Assembly (NCBI GenBank): GCA_012523015.1
Contig: JAAYJI010000260.1
Location: 1-37,395, forward strand
Length of the DNA: 37,395 bases
Origin: Candidatus Hydrogenedentota bacterium
GTDB taxonomy: Bacteria; Hydrogenedentota; Hydrogenedentia; Hydrogenedentales; CAITNO01
Direction of reading: 5' to 3'
Shown: positions 33,821 through 37,395 of the stretch, piece by piece
How the letters are laid out: each line of letters begins with the position of its first letter
Numbering within the stretch: position 1 is the stretch's first letter
Program-made: the position numbers and the translations under genes
The notes under the pieces: generated by a model
What the model saw: only the letters and a program-made list of their open reading frames with translations
Told to the model about the DNA's origin: nothing
Database searches by the model: none

Positions 33821-36616
33821 TTATTCTGCCAAATGGAGCGTAACAATTTTTTTCGCAGGAATCTCCAATCGAAGCAGTCCCTCTCTAATGATCACTTCCG
33901 CGCCAGCTATTTCTTCCAAACTCACCTGTTGCGCACGGACAAAGCTGGAGGGAAGCGTGATACAGGCATCCACAGATTTGTCTGTAGGATTAAATAGCCT
34001 CAGAATCCATCCGTCGTCGGCGTCGGAACGCTTGAAGGCAGCCATCTGAACCGCCTCCGGTTGAATATCCAGATAGCCGTGTCGGGGCGGCAGACTGCCA
34101 CGGGATACTCCGGCTTGAACCAATTCAAAGGGAGTCACATGACCTTCCGCCTCCAATAAAACACCGCCTTCCTCGAATGTACCGCCGTGCGGATAAATGC
34201 GATAAGAAAACTCGTGGTATCCCGGCGACTGAGCAAGCTTCATTTGCGGCTGCTCTTCCCAGCGATGGCTCACCGTAGTCAATTGCACCTCATAGGCGCG
34301 GAGCAGGGTCACGGCAATAGAACGTTCCGCGTCGTCTGTTACCTCATATTCACGCAAGCCGGCAGATATAAACGCCAATCCACTGTCGCCATCACTCACA
34401 TCGACGAAACGCTGCATGGGGAAAGTAACGCCCTTGGCGCCATGCCAGACGCTGTCTTCGTCGAAGACGGTTTCCCGCACGACTACGTCAAAGGCACTTT
34501 CCGCGTGACAGCTTGTGCCTTGGCGTCGCGTAGGCAACACAAGGCGCAGCCGATGGCATTCCGCCTCATTCGTAAAATGGGTGGTTACTTCCAGTGAACG
34601 GGCACCTTTTTTCAAGGTAACCACAGAGCTGATGATCATGGGCTTTTCGATGGAACCGCGGGAAGCCTGATTGCCCACGCCATCAAGGCGCTGCCACGGG
34701 TCTCCCCCGTTTTCATTCAAACCACTTGGAACACGCATTTCATAATCTATTTGGTACCGCGCTAAAAGCGGACCATCTTCGACCAAGGCGATCCGAACCG
34801 GGAAGCCTCGACTATCAATAGCAGCATCTTGCGCAGGGCGCAGGTGCATCCAGGCATGTCCCGCCTCGCCGTCATCGACAAAATAATGGAGGTCATCATA
34901 AACGGTGCCCCGTTCTTTATCAGTCAGTGAAATGGTGCCGTCGTTACGAATAACGGCGCGGAGCCACTCATTCTCCATTGTATTGAAACCGGTCACCAAG
35001 CTTCCCGTTGTGAAGCTGCCGTCACGATCCACATAATAGGACGCATAGCCCAGACCGGGAACCGATTCCGCTTCAAAATAAATCTTGAATCGTTCTGTCT
35101 GCATCATGGCGGTGGCGTCTGCGGCATGGTTAACAATTACCCATTGCGGTTTTCGTGCCGCGCACTGCATGGGGATGATTTCATTGGTGACAACATCACG
35201 GATACAGAACTGTGAGCGCGGACGCGGTCCTTCCCAAGGCAAGTCTACTACGCCTTCCACCACCTCACGGCCTTTCCTTGGTCGCGGATTGTATGTCGTC
35301 AATACTATGGCGTCATCAGCCAGATGAGAGGTGTCAACTTGTCTCTGTATATGGGCAAGACTCCTTGTATACAGTCCCTGGCCGATATCGAGAACCTGAC
35401 GCAAGCGATTCATAACATCTTCTTCGATGGCATCAACGCCGCTGCCGGAAATGCTGTCATGAGCATGACAACGCAACATGGTCTTCCAAGCCAGATCAAG
35501 CAGCACGCCTGGATGGGCAGCGCCATTTAACGCGGCAACGACGCCGAAAGGCTCCACCCGTGTCTGCAACAGATATTCCGCCAGTGAACTGCGGTATTTC
35601 ATGCGTGTACGGCTCGAGAGCACATCGCTGTAGAGATGCAGTATAATGGGCATGGGCTTGGGTACACGGCGCTCACCGCGCAGCACAACCAGCTTATCCC
35701 AAGGCACTTCCTTATAAATGGCGTCTATCATTTCTTCGTAGTGGCCATGTACTATTTCTTGTCCGTCGAGAAGCTCCTTGGCCGCCTCAATCATTTCCAT
35801 TTCGATAGGATCTGCAATGCTGCTGTCATGTCCCATCATAAAGGCAAGATGACGGGTAGTGACCACTTTAATTTCAGCGTCACGCAGCGCCAACAACGAC
35901 CTGCGCAGCCGTTCACGATCCAATTTAAGAACCGGTTCAAGCAAGGCATAATGAGACAATGCCTGCTCAGATGTGGCACGATGAAAGGGCAGCCCCCCTT
36001 CTTTCCATGTATATTCGCGTTCGCTGATGGTCTTACCTGTTACAGCGGGTCGGTAAACACCGTGGTAGTAGTTGTAACGAGCACCGCTGCTCATTTGAGA
36101 ACCTAAGATGCGTGTTCCGTCTGCCCCTTCAAAAATCCATTCATTGGGAACCTGGTCCTGACTTACACCATGATAAAAGAGCATGGTTTTGATGCCGAAT
36201 CCGGAATAGATTTGCGGCATTTGCGAGTTTTGACCGTAAGAAAAAGGCGTATGGCCCACTTTCATCACGTGCCCGTAGGACCGCGCCACACGATGGCCGA
36301 CCAATAAATTCCGGATCAATGATTCGCCGTTGACCTCGAACCCTTCCGGACAGGTGTACCACGGACCGATAAGAAGGCGCTTGGATTTCACCAGATTTTC
36401 GATGCCTTCGCGCATCTCCGGGCGCACTTCCAGATAATCTTCAATAGGTACGGACTGGGAATCTAAGACGAAAGAACGGTAATCGGGATGTTGTTCCATG
36501 GTCTCCACGAGACCGTCTAAAAACTCAACGAGCTGCATCCGCGTCTCTTGAAAATTAAACAACCATTCACGGTCCCAATGGGTATTTGAAATAACATGAA
36601 TTTTATAGTTGGTCAT
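33821..36616 (-). CDS. GH38-type alpha-mannosidase-like protein lacking the usual nucleophile Asp
   Basis: 931 residues, no signal peptide. The GH38 layout is evident: SNTHWDREW at 10-18 with the zinc pair His13/Asp15, IGPWYTCPEGFEVNGES (84-99), and the zinc His386 in CHAHDSISG, with long beta domains after about 430 including FTNEAECHRLRLVLPTR. In canonical enzymes the sequence around 122-137 is P-D-(S/P)-F-G, whose Asp is both nucleophile and zinc ligand; here it is TPFSYGQNSQMPQIYSGFG, with Phe125 at the Asp position. The usual P-D-E-F is also changed to P-E-G-F. The frame is intact throughout, so it is not decay. It may be a divergent subfamily using another acid or an inactive form. Divergent from a sugar-oxidoreductase gene. 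Confidence 0.85.
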   Translation of the reverse strand: MTNYKIHVISNTHWDREWLFNFQETRMQLVEFLDGLVETMEQHPDYRSFVLDSQSVPIEDYLEVRPEMREGIENLVKSKRLLIGPWYTCPEGFEVNGESLIRNLLVGHRVARSYGHVMKVGHTPFSYGQNSQMPQIYSGFGIKTMLFYHGVSQDQVPNEWIFEGADGTRILGSQMSSGARYNYYHGVYRPAVTGKTISEREYTWKEGGLPFHRATSEQALSHYALLEPVLKLDRERLRRSLLALRDAEIKVVTTRHLAFMMGHDSSIADPIEMEMIEAAKELLDGQEIVHGHYEEMIDAIYKEVPWDKLVVLRGERRVPKPMPIILHLYSDVLSSRTRMKYRSSLAEYLLQTRVEPFGVVAALNGAAHPGVLLDLAWKTMLRCHAHDSISGSGVDAIEEDVMNRLRQVLDIGQGLYTRSLAHIQRQVDTSHLADDAIVLTTYNPRPRKGREVVEGVVDLPWEGPRPRSQFCIRDVVTNEIIPMQCAARKPQWVIVNHAADATAMMQTERFKIYFEAESVPGLGYASYYVDRDGSFTTGSLVTGFNTMENEWLRAVIRNDGTISLTDKERGTVYDDLHYFVDDGEAGHAWMHLRPAQDAAIDSRGFPVRIALVEDGPLLARYQIDYEMRVPSGLNENGGDPWQRLDGVGNQASRGSIEKPMIISSVVTLKKGARSLEVTTHFTNEAECHRLRLVLPTRRQGTSCHAESAFDVVVRETVFDEDSVWHGAKGVTFPMQRFVDVSDGDSGLAFISAGLREYEVTDDAERSIAVTLLRAYEVQLTTVSHRWEEQPQMKLAQSPGYHEFSYRIYPHGGTFEEGGVLLEAEGHVTPFELVQAGVSRGSLPPRHGYLDIQPEAVQMAAFKRSDADDGWILRLFNPTDKSVDACITLPSSFVRAQQVSLEEIAGAEVIIREGLLRLEIPAKKIVTLHLAE

Positions 36617-36794
36617 GGCAAATCGCTTTCAATTTGTGAGATAAAGTTCGGTTACAAAGAGAGAGAAAAATCAAAAACAATTCGGGAATTGAGACGCTGA
36701 AAACTACTTTGTGCAGCAGCATCGGGAGAAGTGTATCAAACCTCAGCACTGTTAAAGAAACAAAAGCGGAAAAACAGTGTACAATGACCTACAA

Positions 36795-36824
36795 TTGAAT
36801 CGAGCGTATTCCTTGCTGTACATT
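36795..36824 (+). promoter_or_regulatory. Possible promoter of the oxidoreductase gene
   Basis: TTGAAT (36795-36800) and TACATT (36819-36824) are 18 bases apart. TGTACAATG (36778-36786) and TGTACATTG (36817-36825) are near copies, the second overlapping the -10, so a regulator could bind here. The evidence is weak. Confidence 0.35.
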
Positions 36825-36914
36825 GCTTTTTGAGTCTCTATTATTTCGTTAAAAGGGATACGCGACGTACAAGAGTTTTCACGAAAAATAACTATAGCCC
36901 ACGGGATCAACACC

Positions 36915-37395
36915 ATGTTCAATAAAAAAACAGTCAGATCGGGTATTGTTGGCGCAGGCTTTTCCGCACGATTTCATTACGAAGCGCTGCGCCGTGTACA
37001 CGGCGTGCATGTAGATCTGCGCGGCGTCTACGCACTGGATCAAGAACAGGCTGCCGTCTATGCACAAGAGCGAGGCATTACCCATTTCGAGACCTTGGAT
37101 GCCCTCCTCGACAAAGTGGAACTTATCCATTGCTGCGTGTTGGTTGCAGGACATGAGGAAGTTACCATTGCCGCGCTGAAACGGGATATCTCCGTGATTT
37201 TGGAAAAGCCCTTCACCGGTTATTTAGGCGATGACACCGACGATTTCCACGGCGATCATTTTCCGAAAGAGGACGCCCTCAACCAGGGGTTGGCGAGTGT
37301 AGAACGCATGTTGGAGGCGGAACGAAACAGTAAGGGTCAAATCTTTTACGCAGAAAACTGGGTTTATGCGCCGTCCATTCAGCGCGAACGGGAAA
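36915..37395 (+). CDS. Gfo/Idh/MocA-family oxidoreductase, N-terminal part
   Basis: 160 codons are visible and the gene runs off the right edge. The N-terminus is a Rossmann NAD(P)-binding fold: SGIVGAGFSARFHYEAL, with the Gly-x-Gly-x-x-Ala pattern, then GVYALDQEQAAVYA with the acidic residue at the end of beta-2, and VILEKPFTG with the Glu-Lys-Pro typical of the family. After that comes an unusually acidic insert (YLGDDTDDFHGDHFPKED) before the next helix. Members oxidise or reduce sugars, inositols or their derivatives. The gene is divergent from the GH38-like gene, which fits a linked role in sugar use. The ribosome site is weak; the start is chosen from the fold. Confidence 0.88.
   Translation, partial: MFNKKTVRSGIVGAGFSARFHYEALRRVHGVHVDLRGVYALDQEQAAVYAQERGITHFETLDALLDKVELIHCCVLVAGHEEVTIAALKRDISVILEKPFTGYLGDDTDDFHGDHFPKEDALNQGLASVERMLEAERNSKGQIFYAENWVYAPSIQRERE

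Noticed and set aside
1-37395. CRISPR array or defence system
   Set aside because: No regularly spaced identical repeats and no cas, restriction or toxin-antitoxin genes were found.

Overview
The window is bacterial chromosomal DNA of roughly even base composition from an organism I cannot name with certainty. Long secreted glycoside-hydrolase-like proteins, a DUF1080 protein, a GH38-type protein and a Gfo/Idh/MocA oxidoreductase stand beside a housekeeping set (GTP-type PEPCK, xseA-xseB-ispA, tmRNA, rpsU, rpmJ, tilS). This mix is typical of the little-cultured PVC / Hydrogenedentota-like groups. The lineage call is an inference from gene content, not from a marker gene.

Layout. The left edge (1-121) holds the start of an IS3-type transposase gene reading out of the window. 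A lone PPC-like lipoprotein gene (638-1861) follows. Next is a single-gene rpmJ unit (type B L36, with clear promoter and terminator) and a stand-alone AICAR transformylase gene that meets a NagD-type HAD phosphatase tail to tail. Between 4711 and 5295, minus strand, is a compact unit with its own promoter, two tandem small genes encoding related peptides (42 and 75 aa) and a strong terminator. The second peptide ends in a Gly-Thr/Asp-Thr repeat tail. I recognise no described family and regard it as the best candidate for something new. After that come pckG and an APH-fold kinase-like gene on the minus strand, xseA-xseB-ispA on the plus strand, ssrA, and an RRM/Gly-rich RNA-binding protein.

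The centre and right half are mostly minus strand. They hold a DUF1080 protein, an orphan RbsA/MglA-type ATPase, rpsU, a divergent TetR regulator, and a three-gene GT4 glycosyltransferase operon whose last gene carries one in-frame amber codon. These are followed by a PflX-like radical SAM protein and two tandem 820-residue secreted GH67/DUF4838-like paralogues. Then come an SGNH hydrolase and a hexapeptide acetyltransferase (plus), tilS, a secreted M16 protease, and a GH38-type protein that lacks the usual nucleophile Asp. Divergent from it, the start of a Gfo/Idh/MocA oxidoreductase runs off the right edge.

How the genes relate. Several genes point to extracellular glycan handling and surface-polysaccharide modification: the GTs, the acetyltransferase, the SGNH protein, the GH67-like pair, the GH38-like protein, DUF1080, the sugar ATPase and the oxidoreductase. 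They are dispersed as small units, not as one locus. The housekeeping genes are interspersed singly with their own promoters and terminators.
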